From Hyposmocoma kahamanoa (taxonomy: Eukaryota; Arthropoda; Insecta; Lepidoptera; Cosmopterigidae): a stretch of DNA of 64,000 nucleotides. Under the pieces are notes generated by a model. It had not been told where the DNA came from, did not search any database, and was given only the letters and a program-made list of their open reading frames with translations. Positions within the stretch are counted from its first letter, which is position 1. Each line of letters begins with the position of its first letter. The stretch is taken from the NCBI RefSeq assembly GCF_003589595.1, contig NW_020654080.1:9359625-9423624 (forward strand), read 5' to 3'. This document shows positions 32,551 to 42,576 of the stretch, one piece after another. A program made the translations under genes and the position numbers.

Positions 32551-33830
32551 GGGGTTAAAGTATGAAATTGCCGTTTTATTGCAATAGGTTCTTTGAATTT
32601 TCATAGAATCTTTATGGTTTGAGGTTTTCGAATGAAACTTTTTTCAAATGGTTTCTGTGTTTTTTTTTTTTTAAATTTGAAACATTTGAATATCGACTTT
32701 CAATTGTTTTTGTTATTCAATTTAGACAAGAAAGATGGATACTGCGAAAATTCGAGTGATTTTTGAATACGAGTTCCGACGCGGAACTAACGCGGCAGAA
32801 TCAGCCCGCAATATCAATGCTGCGTTTGGAGAGGGGTCTACTAATGAACGCACTGTGCGATTTTGGTTTAAACGCTTTCGTGATGGAAATTTCGACTTAA
32901 AGAACGAGCCACGAGGAAGACCGCCCACACAGGTGAATAACGATGAATTAAGAGAGATAGTGGAAGCCGATCCTAGTCAAACTACCCAGGAATTAGCGGC
33001 ATGGTTTAACGTTACCTTACCCACAATATTGACTCACTTGCGTCAAATCAATAAAATAAAAAAATACGAAAAATGGGTGCCTCATGATTTGACTGATCTG
33101 CAGAAAGAAACGCGTGTTGAAACTTGTGTTGCCTTGTTGAACCGGTACAGAAATGAAGGAATATTGGATCGAATTGTAACATGTGATGAAAAGTGGATTC
33201 TTTATGATAACCGGAAAAGAAAAATGCAATGGCTGACCCCAGGTCAAATGCCACAACAGTGTCCTAAAGCAAAACTTACCAATAAAAAGGTAATGGTAAC
33301 TGTTTGGTGGTCTCAGCATGGTGTTATTCACTATAGTTTTCTCCGATCTGGTCAAGCAATAACGGCAGATGTCTATTGTGCCGAACTCCGAACCATGTTG
33401 ACAAAACTAGCAGTAAAACAGCCCCGACTCATGAATCGATCTTCACCATTATTGCTCCACGACAACGCGAGACCTCACACAGCACGAGAAACCATTTTGA
33501 CCCTTCAGGAACTGCAGTTAGAAACCATTCGTCATCCTCCGTATTCACCAGACCTTGCTCCAACGGACTACCATTTTTTTTCGTGATTTGGACAATTATC
33601 TACGTGACAAGAAGTTTTCTTCCCAGGAGGCAGTACAAAATGCTTTCACACAGTTTGTGCAGTCTAGATCGTCGGAGTTCTATCGCAAAGGCATTAATAA
33701 CCTTCCCATTAGATGGCAGCAATGTATAGATAATAATGGCAACTATTTTGATTAAATAAATTTGTTAAAAATTTAAAAAATAAACAATTTACATTTTCAG
33801 TACAAATCGGCAATTTCATACTTTAACCCC
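32551..33830 (+). mobile_element. mariner transposon (cecropia-like), near intact
   Basis: 1280 bp with perfect 23 bp terminal inverted repeats (32551-32573 and 33808-33830, starting GGGGTTAAAGTATGAAATTG) and TA on both sides (32549-32550, 33831-33832), the mariner target duplication. A single transposase frame fills 32735-33755 with one frameshift. The length equals that of autonomous mariners (~1.3 kb). Perfect ends and an otherwise complete frame suggest a recent insertion. Confidence 0.95.
32735..33755 (+). pseudogene. mariner transposase, one frameshift
   Basis: Cut-and-paste transposase that binds the element's inverted ends and integrates at TA. The frame from ATG 32735 gives 283 residues. 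The first ~110 hold the paired-type double helix-turn-helix, with 'NERTVRFWFKRF' near residue 37 and the linker 'GRPP' at 61-64. 'WVPHDLT' (114-120) is the mariner signature. The catalytic triad is Asp151 ('VTCDEKW'), Asp243 ('LLHDNARPH') and Asp278 ('YSPDLAPTDYHFF'), with 34 residues between the last two, that is DD34D. Translation then stops at 33584 because an 8-T run (33574-33581) carries one extra T. The remaining 57 residues ('RDLDNYLRDKKF..' to '..NNGNYFD') continue in the next frame to a stop at 33753, giving the family's usual ~340 residues in total. It resembles the cecropia subfamily. As read it is inactive; the run of T makes a sequencing error possible. Confidence 0.93.
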
Positions 33831-33832
33831 TA

Positions 33833-34344
33833 TTATTATGTGTTTTGTATTGCGAAAACAAAATACTATCAAATCGTGTCTGCATGATAACTATTCCTCA
33901 TGACTTTGTTACGCCCAATTGACAATAGTCAATCCAATAAATTGACAAGCTTGATGACACTACCATAGTATAATAGAACATGTAATCCAACTCCCACTTA
34001 ATGGGCGCGTCAATACACCTACAAGAGATTGTCACATCATTGTTTTTGTTGTAACGAAATTAGAAACAAATAAAGAGATCATCGAAGTATTCTCGTCCTG
34101 TATTGAAATTTCGTGCTATATTGAAATAATCTTTGTCAAATGAAGAACTTATATATTTAAATTTTTATACCAGCATCTTATTAGCGACTTATTATCTCGA
34201 TTATGGGAGTATGATTATGAAATGGAAATGAAAAGCTGAATTTGAGACATTATCAAAAAATCATAAACAGACAATAAATCCGTCTACTATATTGATGTCA
34301 TTTTTGCAAACACCCAACGAATGTTCCAATTCTTAAATAAAGGC
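33833..34344. other. no gene or repeat recognised
   Basis: AT-rich flank of the mariner. 'aacaaataaagagatcatcg' near 34065-34084 could be an LTR-like end, but no partner is present. Confidence 0.35.
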
Positions 34345-34500
34345 GTGTGCGATGACCCGCGTTGTGCTATTCGAGTTCCCCGCGTGATTAAGCAAATGTG
34401 TCCGTCTGTATACGGCTCGCACATGCACAAGTCGCGCTGCTATGTTTATATGGAGTTACACTACTTGTTTTATTATACTACGGTACTGCAGACTGCGAGG
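34345..34500 (-). repeat. family F fragment
   Basis: 'gtgtccgtctgtatacggct', 'caagtcgcgctgctatg' and 'atggagttacactacttg' match one arm of family F. Confidence 0.65.
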
Positions 34501-35152
34501 CTACAGCTTGTAATGACACACCACATGGCACATTATCAAAATACTTTTCTTGTTATTCATTGTGCTTGATAATTTAATGAGTGTAAATATAACTGACGTA
34601 GGTAATACGATACAAAATTAATTAGGTTACGCATCGATAAAACGTGAACCATGCCTATTTTGAATTAACCCGATCACGATTAATGAATGTCGATTCCGGT
34701 AATTTAAGATCTTTGAAAGGTATTGCTGATGTCCTGTCCTTTCATTAAGTAATTGAATAGAAAATGTAATGTAATAGATTAGGCATTAAGGCTTCAACTC
34801 TAAAAAATTACACTAATTGTAAATTGTATTTTTTAATATGCAAAATGCTATCTTCGGCGTAAGGTACCTAAGTACTCTGATCGCTTACCGTGAACTCAAT
34901 ATGATCAGTCTCGAACATTGTAGGTAAGTGTCGGGCCTAGGTGCTTTGTATAAAATGTCAAAGCTGCCGTGGATTTTCAGTTACAGAACTTTTAACACTG
35001 ACTTCTATTAAATTAACCTACCAAAATATTTGACGGTATCACAATATAATTAACTTCATAACTTTACACTGTATTCTTTTTTTTAAAGCCCCGACGCACA
35101 AACTAAGCAGTTGTTAGTTGGAGCTACGCAGTACGCAGAATACGTGAGCTTA
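34501..35152. other. no gene or repeat recognised
   Basis: AT-rich; nothing supported. Confidence 0.4.
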
Positions 35153-35370
35153 CCGATGTTAATACCGCTAAACTTGTTTACTTTAGTTAATTCCATAGTA
35201 TAATATTCTACGGGATTCTCATGTGGGGTAAAGCGGCAGACATACAAACTATATTTGTATTGCAAAAACGAGCAATTCGTTCGGTGTACCGTTTAGGTTC
35301 TCGGGTTTCTCTCAGAGAAAAGTTTAAGGAGACTGACATCATGACTGTGGTAGCACAGTACATTTACTGA
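35153..35370 (+). pseudogene. Jockey/CR1-type LINE reverse-transcriptase C-terminus
   Basis: Reads 'VNTAKLVYFS*FHSII' and then, from 35209, 'YGILMWGKAADIQTIFVLQK' and 'RAIRSVYRLGSRVSLREKFK', then 'ETDIMTVVAQYIY' before a stop at 35368. The pattern 'YFSxFHSxxxYGIxxWG..QKRAIR..Y..REKFKExxIxTVxxxYIY' is the C-terminal end of ORF2 in Jockey/CR1-type non-LTR retrotransposons, downstream of the polymerase palm. At least two in-frame stops show it is dead. Further fragments of the same ORF ('RTHGTRFR', then 'NDSFNGEL') follow to about 35520. The plain AT-rich tail ends in AAAT repeats near 35925-35948. Copies of the same region are at 54885-55711. Confidence 0.75.
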
Positions 35371-35950
35371 AATATTTTATATGTCCATAAAAATATACAT
35401 ACATAATTTCATTAAGAAAGACATAATATTAACCTTAGAGCTAAGTCCAAACTCATTGAACCACGATTTCGTTGAACCAAGGTAAACGACTCTTTTAATG
35501 GGGAACTGCATAATTTTTACATACTTTTTACAATTACGATAATGACTTTGATTTATTTGCGTCTAGCACTACATGTATAAAGAGAACTGTGTGTTCGAAT
35601 TATTTTAAAAGGCAATAACTAGTAAATATTTTAGATATGGTGGGTATGCTCAAATTATAAGTAGGTATATAAATCTTATTACGTTAAATATATGTACATA
35701 TATGTATTAAATAGTATAGTTGGATATGTATATATTTATGTCGTTAATATTATTACTGGACTTAAACTAAATTAAAGTAAAGTGTATATGCGTATGTAGG
35801 ATTAGCAATTAGTGTTAACATGTTTTGTATATAGATTTTCATATGTGGAGGTTTTTAATAGGCTTATAAGTTTACATTCAGTTTATAAATTAATATTAAA
35901 GAATGCTGTAAACCTTCCTAAGAATAAATAAATAAATATATAAATAAATT
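35371..35950 (+). repeat. LINE 3' region and AAAT tail
   Basis: Continuation of the preceding LINE: 'aaccttagagctaagtcc' and 'ccacgatttcgttgaacc' are also found in the tandem units at 55020-55640. It ends 'aagaataaataaataaat', a typical LINE tail. Confidence 0.6.
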
Positions 35951-36078
35951 AGCATTTAAGTTTATTTGAAATGAGCAATCCGTAGAGTTTCTTGCTCGTT
36001 CTTCTCAAGGAAGTCAACATAGTGAACGAGCAGGTAGCTTAACAGTGATGTTTTCAAGTGTAATTTATTTTACAAATG
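35951..36078 (+). repeat. family J repeat
   Basis: 'gtagagtttcttgctcgttc' and 'tctcaaggaagtcaacatag', as at 27168 (inverted) and 55841. It directly follows the LINE tail here and lies ~130 bp past LINE units at 55711. Family J may therefore belong to a neighbouring or related LINE. Confidence 0.7.
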
Positions 36079-36180
36079 GAATAAATGGTTCTTTGACTAA
36101 GCTTTGGTCCGTGGATCTGTGGGTCCGTAAGCCTGTCTGCGGCATCGTAGATCCCAAATAAATGGACTCATCTCAAGGTG
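36079..36180 (+). repeat. dispersed repeat fragment (as 655-782)
   Basis: 'cctgtctgcggcatcgtag' and 'atcccaaataaatggactc'. Confidence 0.45.
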
Positions 36181-36289
36181 ATTTTTCTTAAGGCTAGTTT
36201 AGTACCATCCTGATTAAGCAATCAGGATGTTTCTTAACTATGTTCAAATCAGTTCTTTTACCAGATATCTCAGTCATAAAATGAATATT

Positions 36290-36400
36290 CAACTGCCTTC
36301 GTTGCCGAGTGGTTACCATGCTAGTCTCCCATGCAGAGGTCCCAGAGATTTTCGTCAGTTAGGCTGTAATTTGTAGATGTCTATGTGCGTGTCCGCATCT
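36290..36400 (+). mobile_element. family B SINE, truncated
   Basis: 'aactgccttcgttgccgagtgg' (split: aactgccttcg / ttgccgagtgg) keeps box A. Then come 'gcagaggtcccagag' and 'gtaatttgtagatgtctatg'. It breaks off at about 36397. Confidence 0.7.
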
Positions 36401-36590
36401 CTTTCAGAGACACCAATGTTTGACAAACAGCTTCAAACGAGGCGTGAAGAGACATCTTGTAGGCATGCAGGGTGTAGGTTGTTAGGGCAGTGATTGTATC
36501 AACAGTGTACTAGGTTCCTTCACGTTTGGATTCCATTCCATTTACATCAGGTGGAATGGAGTCATTTGGCTGTCATATATAAAAAAATAC
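36401..36590 (+). repeat. LINE-type 3' end
   Basis: Contains 'agcttcaaacgaggcgtgaa' and 'gacatcttgtaggcatgcag', whose frame reads 'SFKRGVKRHL', like the C-terminus of several LINE ORF2s. It then has 'catcaggtggaatggagtca' and ends 'tcatatataaaaaaata'. Moderate recognition only. Confidence 0.45.
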
Positions 36591-36705
36591 CTATTATGCT
36601 CTTGACTAATCAATGATTTTATATATTTTATATTGTTATTTTACATTATATTATTATTATATGACTAGAGGTAAGTTTTAACATAAGCCGTTTTTCAACA
36701 ACAAA

Positions 36706-36763
36706 TTGTTTAATGAAGTACATCCGTAATACGATTTTATTACGGATGTACTTCATTAAACAA
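36706..36763. repeat. perfect hairpin, 25 bp arms
   Basis: Arms of 25 bases (36706-36730 and 36739-36763, starting 'ttgtttaatgaagtacatcc') pair without mismatch around the 8-base loop 'acgatttt'. The 77-residue minus frame at 36646-36879 spans it and is probably chance. Confidence 0.9.
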
Positions 36764-37321
36764 CTTCCGATTAAACAAATTCCGATTTTATGCTCACTGT
36801 CAAGAAATCTACTGCGAATACCTTTGAAGTTTGGAGTGATGTATGTTAGTAAAGTTCTTTCCATATAAGTCACACACACCAGTCCACAAAATATTAGCGG
36901 TGGTGTGAAACACTCTGCTATTTTGCTCTCTTACAGGCCTTTTTATTTCCCACTCCTTTTGTCTGATACTAAACTCTATGTGTAACATAGTTTTTTAACA
37001 TTATTTTTTAATTTTGTAACATTTATTAATAAATACACTACGAAATAAAAAAGAAATATATGTCAACGTATGTAATTTCAAAGGGTGCATTTCTCACAAA
37101 TCTGGCGAATGCGCCTATTTGCGAAATGCTCGCGAGCTGCACACGTGCATTTCGTAGTGCGATCTGAGGCCAGAATGTAAATTTGTAATTATTGAAACAT
37201 AACTACCGCGTTTGCGTTAAAATTTTTATTTAGATCTTAACTATATATTTATAAGGCTTAAGTTAAAATCTTAACACAAACGTGATAGTTTACACATTTG
37301 AAAATTTACACTAAAGATGTT
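36764..37321. other. no gene; CpG-containing patch
   Basis: 37085-37165 ('ctggcgaatgcgcct', 'aaatgctcgcgagctgc') is richer in CG than the flanks and may belong to the element described at 37322-37460. No gene. Confidence 0.35.
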
Positions 37322-37460
37322 ACAGGGGCGTACTTAACGCGACTGCATCGACACAGTCGCCTTCATTGAATAATGACGTTTGTATCGCGTTTCATCACTA
37401 TTGCATCGCGTTTGTATCGCGTTTGCATCGCAATTGAATCGCTGCCCGTATTGCATGCAC
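37322..37460. repeat. TTGYATCGCG short-unit array
   Basis: 'tttgtatcgcg', 'ttgcatcgcg', 'tttgtatcgcg', 'tttgcatcgc' and 'attgaatcgc' follow one another at 10-12 base spacing, with 'cgcgactgcatcgacacagt' before them. The same words occur inverted at 63361-63420. Probably the subterminal repeat region of one DNA-transposon family. Confidence 0.6.
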
Positions 37461-37833
37461 ACCGTAAGAACAAATATAACATTTACGTTAAAATTCCTCA
37501 CAAAATTAACTTCCTATAATATTCTTTAATGAACTGAATATACGTAACTATCTAACACTAACTACTTCGTTCAACAAAAGGCCAGCATCGTTAAGAGTTC
37601 CGACTCGATTAATATGCTCATTATTCGGCAAGTACTGTATTACTAAAGTTTAACTATCTACAGCTAGTTAGTAAGTTTTAGATAATTAGAACTTTTACAT
37701 AACTCAAAAGTTTTTGCCTATTAATTATATCGACGCTGGAAAGGAAAATCGTGTAACGTGCATTTGAAAAATATTACAGGAGCGATAAAAGTAAATTTTT
37801 AAGAAAAAAAATTGTATCTCTATTATATAAATT
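37461..37833. other. no gene or repeat recognised
   Basis: AT-rich; nothing supported. Confidence 0.4.
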
Positions 37834-38030
37834 GTAACTGCCTCGGTGGCCGAACGGTTAACATGTCCGACTGCTAAGTAGAGGTCCCGGGTTCGATTCC
37901 AGTGCCGGGAGAAACATTTGTATTACCTACATTTATTTTTCTCGTGAGTTAGGGTGCAATTTGTAGTTGTTTATGTGTGTTCATGGCATCCGCAATACAG
38001 GGTTTCCCTAGTGCGGGGCTATGAGTAAAT
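37834..38030 (+). mobile_element. family B SINE with intact box A and B
   Basis: 'actgcctcggtggccgaacg' (box A) and 'cccgggttcgattccagtgc' (box B) are 52 bp apart as in tRNA genes. The body 'gcaatttgtagttgtttatg', 'gtgttcatggcatccgc' and 'gtgcggggctatgag' follows. An acceptor stem does not close properly, so it is a SINE and not a tRNA gene. Confidence 0.85.
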
Positions 38031-38149
38031 TTATTTGTTATATGGAAAACTAAAAAGTTTCATCTATTCTATATAACAAATAAAATTGATAGAATTTGAA
38101 TAGGGTTATGATTTTTTTCGACATTACACATTGAGTCGCTTTTCTGTAA

Positions 38150-38215
38150 TTAACCGACCTCAAAAAAGGAGGAGGTTCTCAATTCGACTGTATGTTTCTT
38201 TTATTTTCCAAATGC
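38150..38215 (-). repeat. family H end fragment
   Basis: 'ttaaccgacctcaaaaaagg' and 'aggaggttctcaattcgact': the end of family H in minus orientation. Confidence 0.7.
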
Positions 38216-38944
38216 ACGTTAGATATTTTACCTTTCCAGCGTCAATAGACTCAGATAGCTGTAACAGGTAAATTCAAAAACAAATAAAGCTTATAACAGT
38301 GGTGGAAGGGCTTTATTCTGTGGCCTTAGGGGCGATATTAGACAAAAGAATGAAGTTTGATTTACTCCAAGTTATACAAGTTTTTTGTGCTTTTGAACAT
38401 AAATATTAGGTACGTTTTTAAATTTTATTAAACAATTACAAAAAATAGTTATTGATAGTGTTTGTTCTTATCCAATTTTTAAACTTCACTATCACAATCT
38501 TTCATTGTCAAGCATCGAATTTTGAAATTAGCTAAAAGTACCCAACATAACCCTCTAAAATACGAGCATACCCGCTTGCGGAAACTAGTATATCCGTAAG
38601 AGCGTGTTAATATTCAATACGGAGATTTTATAAGGAAAGTTTTCTCGTTAGTTCGCCGGAATGTCGCTGCAATACATGACTTGGGTTCCTTGAGTAGTTT
38701 CCCTTATGGAAACAGATTTATATGTCTAGTTTAAACGAGATTTATATGTCATGTTTCTTGAATTTACTGATTTTTTCATTGTTATTATTTCGAAAAATGT
38801 GTATATATTATTACTACATCGTGTGTATTAAGTATAATTAATAATTTGCACTTAGAAGTTAGCTAGCGATAAAACGAAAACGTTGTCGGTGTTTTGTAGA
38901 AAGGGCGACAGCGCCATTTTTTTTTAGTTTTTCACAAATATTTG
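38216..38944. other. no gene or repeat recognised
   Basis: AT-rich; nothing supported. Confidence 0.4.
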
Positions 38945-39034
38945 AAAATATTCACGCCTTGTTTGAAATTCGATTTCAAAACTTAAACTTAATTAAAACC
39001 AAATTCGAATTTTAAAACAGGGCGTAAATATTTT
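38945..39034. repeat. small imperfect inverted repeat
   Basis: 'aaaatattcacgccttgttt' pairs with 'aaaacagggcgtaaatattt' at the other end, with 'gaaattcgatt' and 'aaattcgaatttt' inside. Confidence 0.6.
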
Positions 39035-39294
39035 AAAACAGTCGTTAAAACCTAAAATATGCTCCCCTGAAAAATTTTTCGAAATGGTACTGTTGTTACG
39101 AAATTTTTCGAAATATACACTTGCGGACTATTTAGAGGAACGCATTGACACGCATTGACAGTCAATATGGCGGGCGGTAGATTTTTTCAGCGCAGGTACT
39201 AAATAGTACAATTTAGGTACAATCATTTGTCAGGATTCTTAAGATACACCCGCAATTCTGACTCTCACCTGGTTTATAAGTATGTGGCTTTAGG

Positions 39295-39475
39295 TTCATT
39301 ATATACAGGGTGGAAATTTGTAATGCCACCTGGAGGGAAAGTACTCTAAATACTGGAGATAGAAATTTTTACTTAAAGGAAACATTCCTTTATTTTTTAA
39401 AAGAAATAAACCTGCATTCATAGATTTTCGAAAATTTCTAGCAACACGCGGGAATCGAACCCTTTAATCTGAAAA
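39295..39475. repeat. possible repeat beginning tatacagggtgg
   Basis: 'tatatacagggtggaaattt' and 'gtaatgccacctggaggg' resemble the end of a widespread insect repeat. 'cgggaatcgaaccctttaat' contains an inverted box B-like word. Only one copy is present, so limits are uncertain. Confidence 0.35.
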
Positions 39476-39500
39476 AAAATGCACCTTGCACTTTTATTGC

Positions 39501-39547
39501 AATTATAAGAATAAAATCTCTCTCACAAAGATTTTATTCTTATAATT
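39501..39547. repeat. perfect hairpin, 19 bp arms
   Basis: 'aattataagaataaaatct' pairs exactly with 39529-39547 across the loop 'ctctcacaa'. Confidence 0.9.
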
Positions 39548-39562
39548 AACCCTATCGATCGA

Positions 39563-39795
39563 TGAGTGCTTAATAATAACTTTTGGTCGAAATTTATTTT
39601 TCGCCATTTTTCAATACGGCTGCATTACATGTTTGCATCTGCATTAAATTTTATATGTTGTTAAAAAGTATATGTTGATAAAATTTTGCTCTAATTCTAC
39701 TGAAAATCGCCATGAGGGGTTCTCTATGGGTGCTTAATAATAATTTGCAATCAAAATTTGCCATTTGCCATTTATCAATATAGCCGCAATTAAAG
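39563..39795. repeat. direct repeat, two units ~165 bp apart
   Basis: 'gagtgcttaataataac', then 'cgccatttttcaatacgg' and 'ctgcatt' in the first unit correspond to 'gggtgcttaataataat', 'gccatttatcaatatagc' and 'cgcaatt' in the second. Confidence 0.65.
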
Positions 39796-39905
39796 AGCTA
39801 TGTTAATTTTTTTAAAGTCGTAAGCGCCGAGGCCGTAGGCCGAGGTCTAGCGGAGGGCGAACCCCGAAGCGTCCCCACGCTACCTTACGTAGGTAGTATA
39901 TGGGG
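39796..39905. repeat. GC-rich repeat-like segment
   Basis: 'gtaagcgccgaggccgtagg', 'ccgaggtctagcggagggcg' and 'aaccccgaagcgtccccac' form a GC-rich patch of a style I associate with lepidopteran repeats. One copy only. Confidence 0.35.
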
Positions 39906-40134
39906 ACTAGATTTCACAATTGTTCAAAATGTAAGGCATACTTCCCGATGTAGTGGAAATAATATTTTATTTACTTATACAACTTATAGCGTTGTTGTAT
40001 CTCGACCGTCTCTCTGTTAGATTCTTTTTTATTGAAAGCTATGCCGAAAAGAGAAGTATTTAGGGAAAAAATGCCAGACAATCACTTCAAATTTCTGGTC
40101 TCAAACTAGGAAATTTCCTGTACTATGAGTACCT

Positions 40135-40235
40135 GACCAGAACCAACTTAAAAATGTTTTTTTCATAAATTGGCTCAAATAAGGGATCGAATCTGGAATC
40201 TCCTCATCAAGCGTCATAGTACTAATCACTGTGCC
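40135..40235 (-). repeat. tRNA-like SINE head
   Basis: Minus strand: 'ttcggtggcacagtgattag' is box A-like (one mismatch) and 'ccagattcgatcccttattt' is box B-like. Spacing is ~45 bp. No body family is recognised downstream. Confidence 0.4.
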
Positions 40236-41423
40236 ACCGAAGAGCATAAGCACACCCCGTAATCTGAAAGCGACCACGCGCCGCAGCCCGAGCCCGACCC
40301 GTAGGTGGGGTATAGGGCTCGTATTTTATGTGCCTACGTTGTTATGTAATCATAATTGAACCTTTTTTTAGCATTCCTCTAAAATATATCCAGGAGTATA
40401 CTTATTTATTTCATGAAATCAAATTAATTTGCTTAAGAAGAATTGTTTAAATTAAAAAAGTCTTTTTATTTTAAATGCAAAAACAAAAAATAATTGAACA
40501 ACATTCTGTTTTCTTTCCTTTTTTCAGTACTCGATTTACATCACAATGTCTGTCTTGTCACTATTTAATTCATCAATCCATTTCGGCAGTTAATTCGGCT
40601 ATCGTGTAGCTTTCAACGAACGCTGCTCCGATTCTCTCGATACAAAACATTGCATTATTGTCAATGTTCGCGAAATTGGAGTAACGTTTACAAAACGTTT
40701 TTTTTTACGAAGATAAATTGTTTTCCCAATTAGTGAAATTCAGCTGCGACATGTATACATATAATTGTTCTAGTAAGATGAGGGGAGTGACACAAAGGCA
40801 GGCAAATAAATGACTTAAGATACTAACACTAAACGGACTTTTAATCGTTATATATTGATAAAAAACAAGTGATTAGGGATTATTAAACGAATAAAAAGGT
40901 TGTTTTACGTGATTAAATAACATTTTAATATGCTGTTCGACACCAAAAACCTTTCAAAATTTCATGTAAGTTGTGGATGTAAAACAAACGACTATAGTGA
41001 TCGATCAATCAGTTACATTATTTACAAAACTCAAAGGCGCTTTCATAATCAAAGTAATTGGTAATTGGTTTTTGGATCAATCAATTTAAAAAAAATTGTT
41101 GCAGTAGAGACAGGGCTACGTCACTCGCTGGAAGTTACGCGGTAAGTACCTACCGCTGCCGCTGAGTGTATCGCCGTCAGTGCAAGCGCTCAGACAAGGC
41201 TTTTATTTACACCATAATCCTTGTACAAATCTAGCATTCGGTTCCGCACTACTGCACACGGCGGTACGTTATTTTTACCTCTCTGGGCGCGTGCTTAGGT
41301 TCCTTTTTCTCGTAGTGAGCGCCTGGTGCCATTAGTCAGACTTAGTAGGCTATTAAAGCGTAGGTATTTTCAATTTTGAATGCGAGGTACGTACGTGTTA
41401 CGTAGTATCTATTTAAGTAATCT
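40236..41423. other. no gene recognised
   Basis: Mostly AT-rich. 40240-40320 is a short GC-rich patch ('cgccgcagcccgagcccgac'). 41100-41345 has higher G+C and several CG dinucleotides, with a splice-donor-like 'gcggtaagtac' at 41139-41149. No open frame or motif supports an exon. Confidence 0.35.
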
Positions 41424-41690
41424 GTGGTAGAGCTCCTTGTGAAAGAGTTCGGCCAGGGAAGTTGAGGTATATGGGGCTAAGGAAACAACCGCGTACGTAA
41501 GAAGCTCGTNNNNNNNNNNAAAGGTGGGGGAGCGCTGAGCGCCCGCGCCGCTTTACATATACAACAGAAGTACTTATTTTTGCCGCCAAACAACAATAAT
41601 GAGAGTTACTGCGTTTCGGTTTGAAGGGTAAGGTTGCTACTGAAATTACAGGCAAATATAGGGACTGTTGCTTGATATCATAAAAAGGCC
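41424..41690 (+). repeat. family A element with LTR-like insertion
   Basis: Family A head 41424-41462 ('tggtagagctccttgtgaaa') resumes at 41567 and runs to 'cttgatatcataaaaa'. The insertion and gap are described separately. Confidence 0.8.
41463..41566. mobile_element. LTR-like insertion containing a 10-N gap
   Basis: The insert starts TG ('tgaggtatatggggctaag') and ends CA ('ctttacatatacaaca'), and is flanked by a direct GAAGT (41458-41462 and 41567-41571). TG..CA ends with a 5 bp duplication are the marks of an LTR retrotransposon or solo LTR. Read on the minus strand it begins TGTTGTATATG. Ns fill 41510-41519, so the real insert may be a solo LTR or a whole element collapsed by the assembler. 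Confidence 0.6.
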
Positions 41691-41863
41691 TAGTCATCAA
41701 TTTATCTTCGAAGTTTGGTTCTGAAAATTTCTTTAACCAGCTGGGTTATAAAATCAAAATTTCCTCAACAAATTTTTGGTATGAAAAATTCAAGTTTTCG
41801 GGAATTTTGTACGTTCTTCCACAAGTTCCATGTACTTGTGAACTATATGCTTCAGGGAGTTGG

Positions 41864-41935
41864 GAGAAAAAATGTGTTGCTTACCATCAGATACCCACTA
41901 CTTGTTCGTCCCATTTAGTGGTGTTTAAAAAAAAT
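41864..41935 (+). repeat. family A tail fragment
   Basis: 'gttgcttaccatcagatacc' and 'cacttgttcgtcccatttag' are present, with an A-rich end. Confidence 0.7.
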
Positions 41936-41980
41936 ACCGAGTCTGTGGTGATAGTATAAAAAAAAATTTAAAACCCACTC

Positions 41981-42332
41981 TTAGCGCCCAGTTACACGAG
42001 GAAAATCTTTTTTAGCGCGGCCGTCGCGAGGCGACCGCCCAGTTACCGTGCCTTCATCTACATTAATGGCGAATCTGAATTCTATTTGCCAGGCAACAAC
42101 ATTTAAAACCTCTGAATAATACAGCCGCGCGGGGCGCCGCGAAGAAAAAATTCAAGTCAGTCTCGCTCGCGTATCCGGGACGCTCATTTAAGTTAAAACG
42201 TAAAAGTTAAAAAATAGAGCGTATTTTGCCATGACAGTTAGACGCACGCGGTCGCTGCGCGGTGACAACGCGGACTCCGCTCGGCGACCGCGCGGGGTGA
42301 GCGCGATGAAATTCGTGTCAAATAAATGCGCC
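41981..42332. mobile_element. GC-rich element K, copy 2
   Basis: Second copy of the element at 15454-15783: 'gcgcccagttacacgagg', 'cattaatggcgaatctgaat', 'catttaagttaaaacgtaaa' and 'gagcgcgatgaaattcgtgt' are collinear with copy 1. TTA precedes the left end. As in copy 1, the right end passes directly into the head of family A. Confidence 0.65.
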
Positions 42333-42443
42333 CATACTCTTCAAAACTGGAACGCAGTAATGCTCACGTTACTTCGTGGCGACAGAGATAGGTAATAATT
42401 CCCTGGACGAACTCTTTCTCAAAGAGCTCTACTGCCACTAATC
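42333..42443 (-). repeat. family A head, abutting element K2
   Basis: 'ctcttcaaaactggaacgca' to 'agctctactgccactaat', minus strand. Confidence 0.75.
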
Positions 42444-42576
42444 TGATTTTATATTATGAAAGTCGTCATATTCTAATTTTATATCTCAATATGTGCTGCG
42501 ACGTTTGCGAAAGTATTAATGAAAAAACCAAGTACAAAGACACGACGCAAGCACATAGAAAAATTCGTGAGGTCCG

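Noticed and set aside
37834..37912. Functional tRNA gene
   Set aside because: Same reasoning: nine copies share a ~140 bp non-tRNA body, and the acceptor stem is poor.
41139..41149. Exon with splice donor (gcggtaagtac) in a GC-richer patch
   Set aside because: No open frame with recognisable content precedes it; a single donor-like word is expected by chance.
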